DNA of 64,000 nt from Loktanella sp. SALINAS62. GTDB lineage: Bacteria > Pseudomonadota > Alphaproteobacteria > Rhodobacterales > Rhodobacteraceae. The stretch spans positions 107,263 through 171,262 of the forward strand of contig NZ_JAAFZU010000030.1 in assembly GCF_018263905.1 (NCBI RefSeq). Direction: 5' to 3'. Numbering within the stretch: position 1 is the first letter of the stretch; each line of letters opens with the position of its first letter. Shown here in pieces: positions 45,510 through 54,133 of this stretch. A program made the translations under genes and the position numbers. A model generated the notes under the pieces. The model made no database searches, had not been told where the DNA came from, and saw only the letters and a list, made by a program, of their open reading frames with translations.

Positions 45510-45886
45510 GGATCGCCGCAGTTGTGTTGCTGTTGGCCTCACCCGCTGCCGCCGCCGATCTGCTGACCGCCGACGGCTTTGAATCCTACGTCACGGGCAA
45601 GACGCTGGCGTTTACCGGCACCGACGGCACGATCTTTGGCATAGAACAATATCTGCCGGACCGGCGTGTCATCTGGTCCGGCGCACCGGGCGATTGCATC
45701 GCGGGACGCTGGTTCGATTCGGACAACCAGATCTGTTTTGCCTACGACGGCGACCCTTTGCCAAAATGCTGGTCGGTATCGCTGACAAACACCGGGCTAC
45801 GCGCGGAATCGTCACTTTATCAAACCCTGCTGATCGAGGCGCAGGAAACCACGCTGACCTGCGCCGGTCCCGATCTTTTGTCCTAG
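45506..45886 (+). CDS. Small secreted Cys-rich protein, function unknown
   Basis: This 126-residue protein begins with a short signal peptide (MRIAAVVLLLASPAAA) and has a mature part of about 110 residues with four cysteines (in GDCIAG, QICFAY, PKCWSV and LTCAG), likely forming two disulfides. I do not recognise a family. It is translationally coupled to the AlkB-like gene (ATGA at 45506-45509), and its own stop interlocks with that of xseA. A joint role with the monooxygenase in the periplasm is possible but unproven. Confidence 0.75.
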   Translation: MRIAAVVLLLASPAAAADLLTADGFESYVTGKTLAFTGTDGTIFGIEQYLPDRRVIWSGAPGDCIAGRWFDSDNQICFAYDGDPLPKCWSVSLTNTGLRAESSLYQTLLIEAQETTLTCAGPDLLS

Positions 45887-47382
45887 AACAGCTTGCCCTG
45901 CGGATCGCCATTCACGGTGATGCGGCCATCGGCGAATTCGATTTCGATGCTGCGCGCCGTGGTCACGCCGTCCGTGCGTGTCACGACCGCACCGTCACCG
46001 CGCACGACGGCATAGCCGCGCCGCAGCGTTTCCTTGTATCCCACCGATTCGCGGACCCGGTCCATCGCATCCAGACGGGCGCGACGGCGTTCGATATCGC
46101 GCGTTGCCCGGTCGGACAGCCGTTGCAGCACCACGGCCAGCCGGTCCTTGGCCCGGTTTGTATCCGGTGCGACCAACCGCTGACGCGCCACGGTCTGCCG
46201 CGCATCGGCCACCCTGCGTTGCAATGCAGGGTCCAACCGCGCGGCCAGCACCACCAGCCTGCGCCGCTGTTCACCAATCGCCCGCGTCAGCAGGGCGGGC
46301 CGCAGCGCTGCATCGGCCAGTTGCACCCGCTTGCGGCCCGCCGCCGATTTCAGCGCACCGGGCAGTCGCTCGCCCAGATAATCCAGACGCTGGCGCGGCC
46401 CCTGCAACAACGACTCCGCCTGCGGCAGGGCGCGGCCCAGATCCCGCAACCGCTGATCCCGTTGCGCAAGTCCCGTGGTCAGCGCCCGACTGATCCGCGC
46501 GCCCATCTGGTCCAGCCCCGCCTTCAGTTCCAACCGCACGGGCACGGCCATTTCAGCGGCTGCCGTCGGTGTCGGTGCACGCCGGTCGGATACGAAATCG
46601 ATCAGGGTCGTGTCGGTTTCGTGCCCCACGGCGGAAATCAGCGGGATCGCGCTGTCGGCAGCAGCCCGCGCCACGATTTCTTCGTTGAAACCCCACAGAT
46701 CCTCGATCGATCCGCCACCGCGCGCCACGATCAGCAGATCGGGTCGCGGCAGCGCCCCGCCCGGTGTCATCGCGTTAAAGCCACGGATCGCCGCCACCAC
46801 GTCTGGCGCACACCGCGCGCCCTGCACCGCCACGGGCCAGACCAGCACCTTGCGCGGAAAACGGTCACGCAGCCGGTGCAGGATGTCCCGGATCACCGCG
46901 CCACTGGGCGATGTGACGACGCCGATCACCTCTGGCAGGAACGGCAGGGGCCGCTTGCGGGCTGCATCGAACAGACCTTCGGCCTGCAAAGCCGCCTTGC
47001 GTTTTTCCAGCATCGCCATCAGCGCACCGGCCCCGGCAGGCGCGATATCTTCGATGATCATCTGGTATTTCGACTGCCCCGGAAAGGTTGTCAGCTTGCC
47101 GGTCGCAATGACCTCCATCCCCTCTTCGGGCTGTTGGGCCAGCGTCGCGGCGCGGCCTTTCCAGATGATCCCCGACAGCACGGACCGGTCGTCTTTCAGG
47201 TCCAGATACAGGTGCCCCGACCGGGGCCGCGACACGCGACCGACCTCGCCACGCACGCGGACGCGGCCAAATTCGCCCTCGATCGTCTTTTTGATCGCAC
47301 CCGACAGGTCGGACACGGAAAACGCCGGGGTGTTGTCGCCCGGACCAGATGTATCGTCTGTGTCGTCTTCGAACAGGTCCAT
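45883..47382 (-). CDS. xseA: Exodeoxyribonuclease VII large subunit
   Basis: This 499-residue subunit of exonuclease VII degrades single-stranded DNA with XseB. An N-terminal OB-fold (FSVSDLSGAIKKTIEGEFG and VRVRGEVGR) is followed by the catalytic domain with IGVVTSPSGAVIRDILH, ARGGGSIEDLWGFNEE and ISAVGHETDTTLIDFV. Long coiled-coil helices occupy roughly 260-440. The ATG at 47382 lies after AAGGCGG; a short upstream extension is not supported. XseB is not in the window. It is divergent from purD. Confidence 0.95.
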   Translation of the reverse strand: MDLFEDDTDDTSGPGDNTPAFSVSDLSGAIKKTIEGEFGRVRVRGEVGRVSRPRSGHLYLDLKDDRSVLSGIIWKGRAATLAQQPEEGMEVIATGKLTTFPGQSKYQMIIEDIAPAGAGALMAMLEKRKAALQAEGLFDAARKRPLPFLPEVIGVVTSPSGAVIRDILHRLRDRFPRKVLVWPVAVQGARCAPDVVAAIRGFNAMTPGGALPRPDLLIVARGGGSIEDLWGFNEEIVARAAADSAIPLISAVGHETDTTLIDFVSDRRAPTPTAAAEMAVPVRLELKAGLDQMGARISRALTTGLAQRDQRLRDLGRALPQAESLLQGPRQRLDYLGERLPGALKSAAGRKRVQLADAALRPALLTRAIGEQRRRLVVLAARLDPALQRRVADARQTVARQRLVAPDTNRAKDRLAVVLQRLSDRATRDIERRRARLDAMDRVRESVGYKETLRRGYAVVRGDGAVVTRTDGVTTARSIEIEFADGRITVNGDPQGKLF

Positions 47383-47453
47383 GTATCCGCCTTGTGATCG
47401 CGTTGCGCGCATCCTAAAACGCGCAGCGACAAAGGCCAAGCAGGGGACAGCGC

Positions 47454-48716
47454 ATGAACATTCTTATCCTTGGCAGCGGTGGACGCGAACACAGCCTTGC
47501 ATGGGCGGTCCTGCAAAACCCGAAATGCGACCGCCTGATCGTCGCCCCCGGCAACGCAGGCATCGCCCAACTGGCCGAATGCGCCCAGATCGACATTCTG
47601 GACGGACAGGCCGTTGCGACCTTTGCCGCAGACGAATCAATCGACTTCGTCATCATCGGACCAGAGGCACCCCTTGCTGTCGGCGTGGCCGACGATCTGC
47701 GCGCCGCCGGGTTTGCAGTTTTCGGACCATCCGCCGCCGCCGCGCGACTGGAATCGTCGAAATCTTTCACAAAAACGATCTGCGATGCCTGTAACGCCCC
47801 GACTGCCGCCTATGCACATTTCACCCACGCCGAAGATGCACGCGCCTACGTCCGCACCCGGCCCCTGCCCATCGTGGTCAAGGCCGACGGGCTGGCCGCA
47901 GGCAAGGGCGTCGTGGTGGCCGAAACCCTGAAAGATGCGCTTGATGCCGTCGATGACATGATGGGCGGCCAGTTCGGTGACGCCGGTGCCGAAGTCGTGG
48001 TCGAGGATTTCCTGACCGGCGAAGAAGCGTCTTTCTTCGTTCTGGTCGACGGCACCACGGTTTTGCCAATCGGCACGGCACAGGATCACAAACGCGCTTT
48101 TGACGGCGACACCGGCCCCAACACCGGTGGCATGGGCGCGTATTCTCCGGCCCCCGTGATGACCGACGCGGTCACGCAAAAGGCGCTGGATGAAATCGTC
48201 AAACCCACAATGCGCGAAATGGCCCAGCGCGGAACGCCGTTCAACGGGGTGCTGTTCGTCGGCCTGATGATCGACGCGGGCCAGCCCAGCCTTGTGGAAT
48301 TCAACGTGCGTTTTGGCGATCCGGAATGTCAGGGCCTGATGATGCGGCTTGGCGGTCAGGTGCTGGACCTGCTGCAAGCCTGCGCCGAAGCGCGACTGGA
48401 CAGCCAGACAGTGCATTGGGCCGATGACCACGCGCTAAGCGTCGTCATGGCCGCCGACGGATACCCCGGCGATTATGTCAAAGGCAGCGAAATCAAAGGG
48501 CTCGACGCCCTGCCAAAGGACAGTTTTCACATGGCGTTCCACGCGGGCACCAGCACGCAGGATGGCAAAACGATTGCCACCGGTGGGCGTGTGCTGGCGT
48601 TGACGGCGCGGGGCGACACCCTGCAACAGGCCCATGATCGCGCCTATGCGATGGTCGACGCCATTGACTGGCCTGCTGGTTTTTGCCGCCGCGACATCGG
48701 CTGGCGCGCGCTGTAA
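47454..48716 (+). CDS. purD: Phosphoribosylamine-glycine ligase
   Basis: This 420-residue ATP-grasp enzyme performs the second step of de novo purine synthesis. The N-terminal ILGSGGREHSLAWAV motif, the ATP-grasp region around VKADGLAAGKGVVVAET, the Mg-binding EFNVRFGDPECQ and the C-terminal RDIGWRAL are all typical. Length is normal. It starts at the ATG at 47454, divergent from xseA with 71 bases between the starts. A bidirectional terminator follows. Confidence 0.97.
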   Translation: MNILILGSGGREHSLAWAVLQNPKCDRLIVAPGNAGIAQLAECAQIDILDGQAVATFAADESIDFVIIGPEAPLAVGVADDLRAAGFAVFGPSAAAARLESSKSFTKTICDACNAPTAAYAHFTHAEDARAYVRTRPLPIVVKADGLAAGKGVVVAETLKDALDAVDDMMGGQFGDAGAEVVVEDFLTGEEASFFVLVDGTTVLPIGTAQDHKRAFDGDTGPNTGGMGAYSPAPVMTDAVTQKALDEIVKPTMREMAQRGTPFNGVLFVGLMIDAGQPSLVEFNVRFGDPECQGLMMRLGGQVLDLLQACAEARLDSQTVHWADDHALSVVMAADGYPGDYVKGSEIKGLDALPKDSFHMAFHAGTSTQDGKTIATGGRVLALTARGDTLQQAHDRAYAMVDAIDWPAGFCRRDIGWRAL

Positions 48717-48789
48717 GAAATCGGCGCAGATCGGCTGACCGCGCGCGGGGCAAAGTGCCGTGTTCGCAGAAAATCGCTTTTCCAACAGA

Positions 48790-48819
48790 AAAGGCCGCGT
48801 CCTCCCAAACGCGGCCTTT
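48790..48819. terminator. Bidirectional intrinsic terminator between purD and carD
   Basis: An 11-bp stem (AAAGGCCGCGT at 48790-48800, ACGCGGCCTTT at 48809-48819) with loop CCTCCCAA carries short T-runs on both strands and separates convergent purD and carD. Confidence 0.9.
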
Positions 48820-48848
48820 CCCCCTCCCCTAGTGTGACGGGCCTGTTG

Positions 48849-49355
48849 TCAGGCCGCGCGTCCCACCAGAACCGAACCGATCTCTTCCGCGGCAGCTTTT
48901 TCGTCGTTGCCAGCCACCACGGCAATCTCGCGCGTCAGGCGTTCCAACGCGGCTTCGTATAGCTGCCGTTCGGAATAGCTTTGCTCGCGCTGATCATCCG
49001 CACGATGCAGATCACGCACCACTTCGGCAATAGCGATCAGATCACCAGAGTTGATTTTTTGTTCGTATTCCTGCGCGCGACGCGACCACATCGCTTTTTT
49101 GACTTTTGCCTTGCCGCGCAGGGTCTTCATTGCGTGGCTGACCACTTCGGGGGACGCCAGCGGGCGCATGCCCACTTCGGTCGCCTTGTGGGTCGGCACG
49201 CGCAGCGTCATCTTGTCCTTTTCAAAGGCGATGACGAACAGCTCCAGCTCGAATCCGGCAACTTCCTGCGTTTCGACAGACACGATCTTGCCCACGCCGT
49301 GCGCCGGATAGACGACGAAATCGTTGGGTTGAAAATCTTTTTTCTTCTTGCTCAT
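48849..49355 (-). CDS. carD: CarD family RNA polymerase-binding regulator
   Basis: This 168-residue protein has the CarD pattern. An N-terminal RNA-polymerase-interacting Tudor-like domain (DFVVYPAHGVGKIVSVET, about 12-30) is followed by a helical C-terminal DNA-binding domain (LTREIAVVAGNDEKAAAEE at the end). In alphaproteobacteria CarD helps open promoters, including rRNA promoters, that lack strong -10 features. It starts at the ATG at 49355. It is last in the helicase-S4-fdxA-carD series, separated from fdxA by a terminator. Confidence 0.94.
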   Translation of the reverse strand: MSKKKKDFQPNDFVVYPAHGVGKIVSVETQEVAGFELELFVIAFEKDKMTLRVPTHKATEVGMRPLASPEVVSHAMKTLRGKAKVKKAMWSRRAQEYEQKINSGDLIAIAEVVRDLHRADDQREQSYSERQLYEAALERLTREIAVVAGNDEKAAAEEIGSVLVGRAA

Positions 49356-49464
49356 GGCTTTCCTTTCCATGACCCGACGCAATCAACCCCGCAGAACGAA
49401 TTCCACGGGGGGTCAAAGCGATAAAATGTCGGATCAAATCAGCGTCATCGCAAACACCATAACA

Positions 49465-49497
49465 CAAAAAAGGCCCCCGCGAAAGCAGGAGCCTTTT
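49465..49497 (-). terminator. Intrinsic terminator after fdxA
   Basis: On the minus strand a hairpin with AAAAAGGC...GCCTTTTT ends and the tetraloop TTTC (GAAA on the plus strand) has two mismatches in the stem and is followed by T-runs. It lies between fdxA and carD and so gives carD its own transcript control. Confidence 0.75.
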
Positions 49498-49548
49498 TGG
49501 CTGTAAATCCAACGATATCAACAGGCTTTCCCGCGAATCCTCTGCGAA

Positions 49549-49884
49549 TCACCCGCCTTCGCCGGGGGCTTCGGAAAACAGGTCCATCTTGCCTTCCTTG
49601 CCGTCCATCGCCTCGGCGTCGGGCAGCGGGTCTTTCTTGGTGATGATGACCGGCCAGATTTCGGAATACTTGCGGTTGAATTCCACCCACTTTTCCATGT
49701 CCGGCTCTGTATCCGGGCGGATCGCGTCGGCGGGGCATTCAGGTTCGCACACACCGCAGTCGATGCATTCGTCCGGATGGATGACCAGCATGTTCTCGCC
49801 TTCGTAAAAGCAATCCACGGGGCATACTTCGACGCAGTCGGTGTATTTGCAGGCAATGCAGTTGTCGTTGACGATGTAGGTCAT
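49549..49884 (-). CDS. fdxA: Ferredoxin FdxA (7Fe type)
   Basis: This 111-residue ferredoxin has the 3Fe-4S plus 4Fe-4S cysteine set of the FdxA group: [17 protein letters not shown] followed by [16 protein letters not shown]. The C-terminal extension (about 60-111, acidic) is usual in alphaproteobacteria. It carries electrons in the cytoplasm for unknown reductases. It lies 50 bases after the S4 gene on the same strand. Confidence 0.95.
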   Translation of the reverse strand: MTYIVNDNCIACKYTDCVEVCPVDCFYEGENMLVIHPDECIDCGVCEPECPADAIRPDTEPDMEKWVEFNRKYSEIWPVIITKKDPLPDAEAMDGKEGKMDLFSEAPGEGG

Positions 49885-49934
49885 GCGGGATCACTCAGGC
49901 TTTGGTTGCGGTCTGACTAGGATAACCGTTTGCG

Positions 49935-50312
49935 TCATTCAAGCGCGAATGGACCTTTGGTCGCCATGTCGCGGCGGTCCTTGCCGCTGGGGCGGCCTTT
50001 CCCGTCGTATTTCGGGGCTGCTGGCTGATGTGGCGCTGGCACCGGCGACATATCATCGTAAAGCCCCTGCGCTTCGGGGGCCGGACCGCGACGGGTGCCG
50101 CAGTCCAGTATTTTCACAACCCGAACGGCATCGCCCTGGGTAAATGTCAGGACATCGCCCGGTCCGACATTGCGGGCGGGCTTGCTGACAGGCGTGCCAT
50201 CCACCCGGACCTTCCCGCCCGAAACGACCCCAGCGGCGAGGCTGCGCGATTTGAAAAACCGCGCATGCCACAGCCATTTATCCAGCCGGATCATATCGCG
50301 GGCGGCGTTCAC
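49935..50312 (-). CDS. S4 RNA-binding domain protein (Hsp15-like)
   Basis: This 125-residue protein has the S4 domain of ribosome-associated heat shock protein 15: DKWLWHARFFKSRSLAAGVV, then GGKVRVDGTPVSKPARNVGPGD. It binds nascent-chain-blocked 50S subunits in E. coli. The C-terminal 50 residues are basic and proline-rich. The GTG start overlaps the helicase stop (GTGA). Confidence 0.88.
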   Translation of the reverse strand: MNAARDMIRLDKWLWHARFFKSRSLAAGVVSGGKVRVDGTPVSKPARNVGPGDVLTFTQGDAVRVVKILDCGTRRGPAPEAQGLYDDMSPVPAPHQPAAPKYDGKGRPSGKDRRDMATKGPFALE

Positions 50313-53182
50313 TCAGGCTTGAACCCGGACAGCGCCGCAGCAAACGGGTTATCGGGGTCGATCTTCTTTTCCGGCCGCTTGGGTTTGGCGGCAAAGCTTT
50401 GCGGCTTTTCTCCACCGGGTTTGCCCTTGCCACGCGCAGGCGGTTTGCCACGCCCCTTGGCAGCCGGTTTATCGCCACGGGGACGACCGCCCGCCGGTTT
50501 GCCTTGCGCGCGTGCGGCCCGTCCACCCCAGGTAAAGGTGTAGAACGTCTCGATCTCCGCCGCTGTCGCCGCTTCAGACGTGGGTGCCGCGTCAGGATCA
50601 CCGACTTCGACGATACCGGTGGCGGAATCCCCGATGGCATCGCCTTGCACGACGGGATCGGACGCGACGGGGTCGGACGCGACCGGATCAGCGGGCGGCA
50701 CATCCTTTGGCGCATCGCCGGGAACGTCGGTCGGTTTTTCGGGTACCGGTGCATCGGTCGGTTCGTCAGGTTTCTGCGGGATCGGTTTGTCGTCGGGTTT
50801 CGCCGCTTTGACCTTGGGCCGCTGGCCCTGTTCGGCCTTGTAGCCCAGACCACCCATCAGACCCGCGAATTGTTCCAGCGTCATCCCTGTAATCGACAGC
50901 ATGTCGGGCGTCGCTTCGAAACCACCGCGCGAATCCTTGTCGCGCAGCATGTCGGCCAGCCGTTCCAGCATGTCGATGCGGATCGCGCGGTCACCCGCCG
51001 CCCGGTAGCCCGCCATCGTGTAATAACCCTGCGGCACGTCCTGTGCGGCTGGCACCGTCACCAGACCGGGGGGCGGGCTTTCGGGGAATTCTTCCAGATC
51101 CTTGTCCAGCGACCACAGCACCAGCCGCAGCCGGGTCGGCGCAGGCTTCAGCAAGAGCGGCAGAAAGATCGTGAACTGGCCGAACCGGATACCGTGCTTG
51201 CGCAGCGCCCCGCGCGCGTCCTGATCCAGCGCCTTGACCTCGTCCGCGACTTCACCCCGTGTGATGACGCCAAAATGTTCGACCAGACGAAACGCGAAAC
51301 CCTTGGCCGATCCGGTCAACGCCTCGTCGTTTTTCAGCGCCAGCAGCGGTTCCATCGCCGCGGCGATCTTGCGGTCGATGAAATGCTGTAACCGGCGCTG
51401 CACCTTGGCCGCGACGTCGGGACCGGCGGCATCATCGACGAATACAGCGACCGACGGCTTCAGCGGATCGCTGCCCTTTGTCAGTTTGCCGACCGCCTGA
51501 TCGCCCCAGATCAACCCACCCTGTTCGGTAAAATCGATCTCTGTATCCGGCGCATTATAGAATCGGTCCGCGCGCAAATGGAAATGCGGCAGCAGCGCCG
51601 CTACGCTTGCCTGTCGCAGCGTCTTGGCCTCGTCGGGGCTGCCAGCCTTGTCCATGCGAAACCGAAAGCCTTCCAGCTTGCCGATGAATTCGCCTTCTAC
51701 GGTCACTTCGCCCTGGTCGTTCACGTCAGCCACAAGGCTCTCCTTCTGTTTGAGCCGGCGCAGCAACACACTGGTGCGCCGGTCCACAAATCGTTGGGTC
51801 AGCGCGCCATGCAGCGCGTCCGACAGGCGGTCTTCTACAGCGCGGGTGGCATCGCGCCAATGGTTTTCGTCCCGCAGCCATCCCTTGCGCTGCGCGACAT
51901 AGGTCCATGTGCGGATATAGGCCAGTCGTTTGGACAGGGTGTCGATATCCCCGTCGTCCCGGTCAATCCGCGCAACCTGCAGGGCGAACCAGTTTTCGTC
52001 CACATGCCCCGTCTGGTGCAGGTCGGTATATATACGCGTCAACAGGGCTGCATGTTCCCCCCGACTGATGCCACGAAAATCAGGCACCCTGCAGACATCC
52101 CACAAAAGCCGCACAGATGGCCCGTCGTGGGCGCGTGCCACGATGACCGGATCGTCTGCCAGATTGCGCAATGCGGCCAGATCGTCGCTTTCGCGCACAC
52201 GGGTCAGCCAGTCGTTGTCGGTGCGGCTTTCCAGCGTTTGCAACAGGCGTTTGACCGACCCGAATTGCAGATCGGAATTTCGCCACATCAACCGTTTGAC
52301 CGGCTGGAACCGGTGGCTTGTGATCTGTTCGACGGTGCCATCGTCCAGTTCAGACACTTCTCCGGTGACGCCGAATGTGCCGCTGGCGGTATGCCGCCCG
52401 GCCCGGCCCGCAATCTGGGCCAGTTCCTCTGGCCGCAATTCGCGCATCCGCGTGCCGTCGAATTTCGTGGTCGCGGAAAACGCGACGTGCTTGATGTCCA
52501 GGTTCAGGCCCATCCCGATGGCATCGGTGGCAACCAGATAATCGACGTCGCCGTTTTGATACATCTCGACCTGCGCGTTGCGCGTCCGTGGGGACAGCGC
52601 CCCCATCACCACCGCAGCACCGCCCTTTTGACGGCGCAGCAGTTCCGCGATCGCATAGACATTTTCAACCGAAAACCCGACGATCGCCGACCGGGCGGGC
52701 ATCCGGCTTAGCTTTTTCGAACCTGTGTAGGTCAGCGTGCTGAACCGTTCGCGGTGAATGAATTCGACGCCGGGCACCAACGCGTTGATCGCGCCCCGGA
52801 TCGTTTCCGCGCCCATGAACAGCGTTTCCTTCAGCCCGCGCGCATGCAGCAGCCGGTCGGTAAAGATATGGCCCCGTTCGGGATCGGCACACAGCTGGAT
52901 TTCATCGACCGCCAGAAAATCGCAGCCCATGCCCGTCGGCATCGCCTCGACCGTGCAGACCCAATAGGCGGCACGCGGCGGGACGATCCGTTCTTCTCCC
53001 GTGACCAGCGCCACGACGCCCGGACCACGGGCCCGCACCAGCCTGTCATAGACCTCGCGCGCAAGCAGGCGCAGCGGCAGCCCGATCACACCGGTGCGGT
53101 GCCCCAGCATCCGGTCAATCGCAAGATGCGTCTTGCCGGTGTTCGTCGGGCCCAGAACGGCCGTGATCCGAGAGGGTTGCAT
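50309..53182 (-). CDS. Suv3-like ATP-dependent RNA/DNA helicase with disordered C-terminus
   Basis: This 957-residue superfamily 2 helicase resembles mitochondrial Suv3. The N-terminal Walker A is GPTNTGKTHLA, the DEIQ motif is FLAVDEIQLCAD, and the SAT-type motif is AFSATTKFDG with QIAGRAGRH near 260. The central part to about 760 holds a Suv3-type C-terminal domain. From about 770 the tail is low-complexity, Pro/Lys/Asp-rich, with a tandem VASDPVASDP repeat and RGKGKPGG-type basic blocks. Suv3 enzymes work in RNA turnover with nucleases. It is the first gene of the helicase-S4-fdxA-carD group. Confidence 0.88.
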   Translation of the reverse strand: MQPSRITAVLGPTNTGKTHLAIDRMLGHRTGVIGLPLRLLAREVYDRLVRARGPGVVALVTGEERIVPPRAAYWVCTVEAMPTGMGCDFLAVDEIQLCADPERGHIFTDRLLHARGLKETLFMGAETIRGAINALVPGVEFIHRERFSTLTYTGSKKLSRMPARSAIVGFSVENVYAIAELLRRQKGGAAVVMGALSPRTRNAQVEMYQNGDVDYLVATDAIGMGLNLDIKHVAFSATTKFDGTRMRELRPEELAQIAGRAGRHTASGTFGVTGEVSELDDGTVEQITSHRFQPVKRLMWRNSDLQFGSVKRLLQTLESRTDNDWLTRVRESDDLAALRNLADDPVIVARAHDGPSVRLLWDVCRVPDFRGISRGEHAALLTRIYTDLHQTGHVDENWFALQVARIDRDDGDIDTLSKRLAYIRTWTYVAQRKGWLRDENHWRDATRAVEDRLSDALHGALTQRFVDRRTSVLLRRLKQKESLVADVNDQGEVTVEGEFIGKLEGFRFRMDKAGSPDEAKTLRQASVAALLPHFHLRADRFYNAPDTEIDFTEQGGLIWGDQAVGKLTKGSDPLKPSVAVFVDDAAGPDVAAKVQRRLQHFIDRKIAAAMEPLLALKNDEALTGSAKGFAFRLVEHFGVITRGEVADEVKALDQDARGALRKHGIRFGQFTIFLPLLLKPAPTRLRLVLWSLDKDLEEFPESPPPGLVTVPAAQDVPQGYYTMAGYRAAGDRAIRIDMLERLADMLRDKDSRGGFEATPDMLSITGMTLEQFAGLMGGLGYKAEQGQRPKVKAAKPDDKPIPQKPDEPTDAPVPEKPTDVPGDAPKDVPPADPVASDPVASDPVVQGDAIGDSATGIVEVGDPDAAPTSEAATAAEIETFYTFTWGGRAARAQGKPAGGRPRGDKPAAKGRGKPPARGKGKPGGEKPQSFAAKPKRPEKKIDPDNPFAAALSGFKPE

Positions 53183-53206
53183 GATCGTCCCCGCAGGGGC
53201 GGCGCG

Positions 53207-53755
53207 TCACAACGACGTGCCATCCAGTTCGACTGACAGACGGTCAATGGCCGTGTCGACCCCGTCGATATGGGGCGCAATGTCTCGGATTCGCGCATAG
53301 ACCTCAAGCGCATCCTGCGGACGGTCCAGTTGTTCGAATATGATCGCCAGCCCGCGCATCGCGTTAAAGTGACGCGGGTTCAGCGTCAGCGTCGTGCGCA
53401 GATCGTCCAGCGCCAGCCCTATCCGTTCTTGCGCATAAAACGCCGTGGCCCGTGCGCTGTAGGCTTCGGCAAAGTCTGGCGCGTGGTCGATCAGCGCGCT
53501 CAAATGATCGACGGCAAGCCGTGGATCGCCGTCCTGCAAGGCGTCTTCGCCCCTGCGCAGCAACAGATCCATCGCCGCCGACCCGCTGCGCGACCATTCT
53601 TCCTGAATTTGCCCCGCAATGCCCGCCGCTTGCGCTGGGTCCGCCTGCGCAAGCCGGTCGAACAGGGAATCCAGCGTGCTGGTCTGCGCCAGCGCCATCT
53701 GCGACGACAAGAGTGTCGCAACGACAGAGTTGATGATCACGCGATGTATCGACAT
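53207..53755 (-). CDS. Tetratricopeptide repeat protein, secreted
   Basis: This 182-residue protein has a signal peptide (SVVATLLSSQMALAQ, cleavage after ALA near residue 23) and about three TPR units (residues 70-170, with GDPRLAVDHLSALIDHAPDF and the IGLALDDLRTTLTLNP unit). TPR proteins act as scaffolds in the periplasm or outer membrane. No partner is known. It lies 24 bases upstream of the helicase gene on the same strand and divergent from the SCP2 gene. Confidence 0.85.
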   Translation of the reverse strand: MSIHRVIINSVVATLLSSQMALAQTSTLDSLFDRLAQADPAQAAGIAGQIQEEWSRSGSAAMDLLLRRGEDALQDGDPRLAVDHLSALIDHAPDFAEAYSARATAFYAQERIGLALDDLRTTLTLNPRHFNAMRGLAIIFEQLDRPQDALEVYARIRDIAPHIDGVDTAIDRLSVELDGTSL

Positions 53756-53832
53756 ATCCTGACAGTAGTTTAAATCCCGCTGGATACCAGTGGAACCTCA
53801 GGGCACGGCCCCCAAAACAAGGACACAATCCC

Positions 53833-54129
53833 ATGAGCGATATCCTCAATGCCGCCGTCACGCAGTTGAACGCCAAAATGGCGGGCGAATCCTTTGACGG
53901 CAGCGCGAAATTCATCATCGAAGACGAAGGCGCGCTGATGATCAGCGGCACCGACGTCAGCACCTGCGACGTCGACGCCGACGCCGATGTCACCCTGACC
54001 GCCAGCCGCGACACATTCGAAGGCATCCTGTCCGGCGACGAAAATCCCACCGCCGCCTTCATGACCGGCAAGCTGGCCATCGATGGTGACATGGGCAAGG
54101 CGATGGCGCTTGCTGGCGTGATTTCCTGA
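53833..54129 (+). CDS. SCP2 sterol-binding domain protein
   Basis: This 98-residue protein is a lone SCP2 domain, a small lipid-binding fold. The pattern DGSAKFIIEDEGALMISGTD then VDADADVTLTASRDTF and the ending GDMGKAMALAG fits the family. It may carry a fatty acid or phospholipid. It is the first gene of a plus-strand series and lies 4 bases before the alpha/beta hydrolase, which suggests a lipid-handling pair. Confidence 0.9.
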   Translation: MSDILNAAVTQLNAKMAGESFDGSAKFIIEDEGALMISGTDVSTCDVDADADVTLTASRDTFEGILSGDENPTAAFMTGKLAIDGDMGKAMALAGVIS

Positions 54130-54133
54130 TCAC

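Noticed and set aside
42647-47397. Long plus-strand open frames opposite the NuoEF fusion and xseA
   Set aside because: Arg/His-rich products without family motifs, each fully inside a well-supported gene on the other strand.
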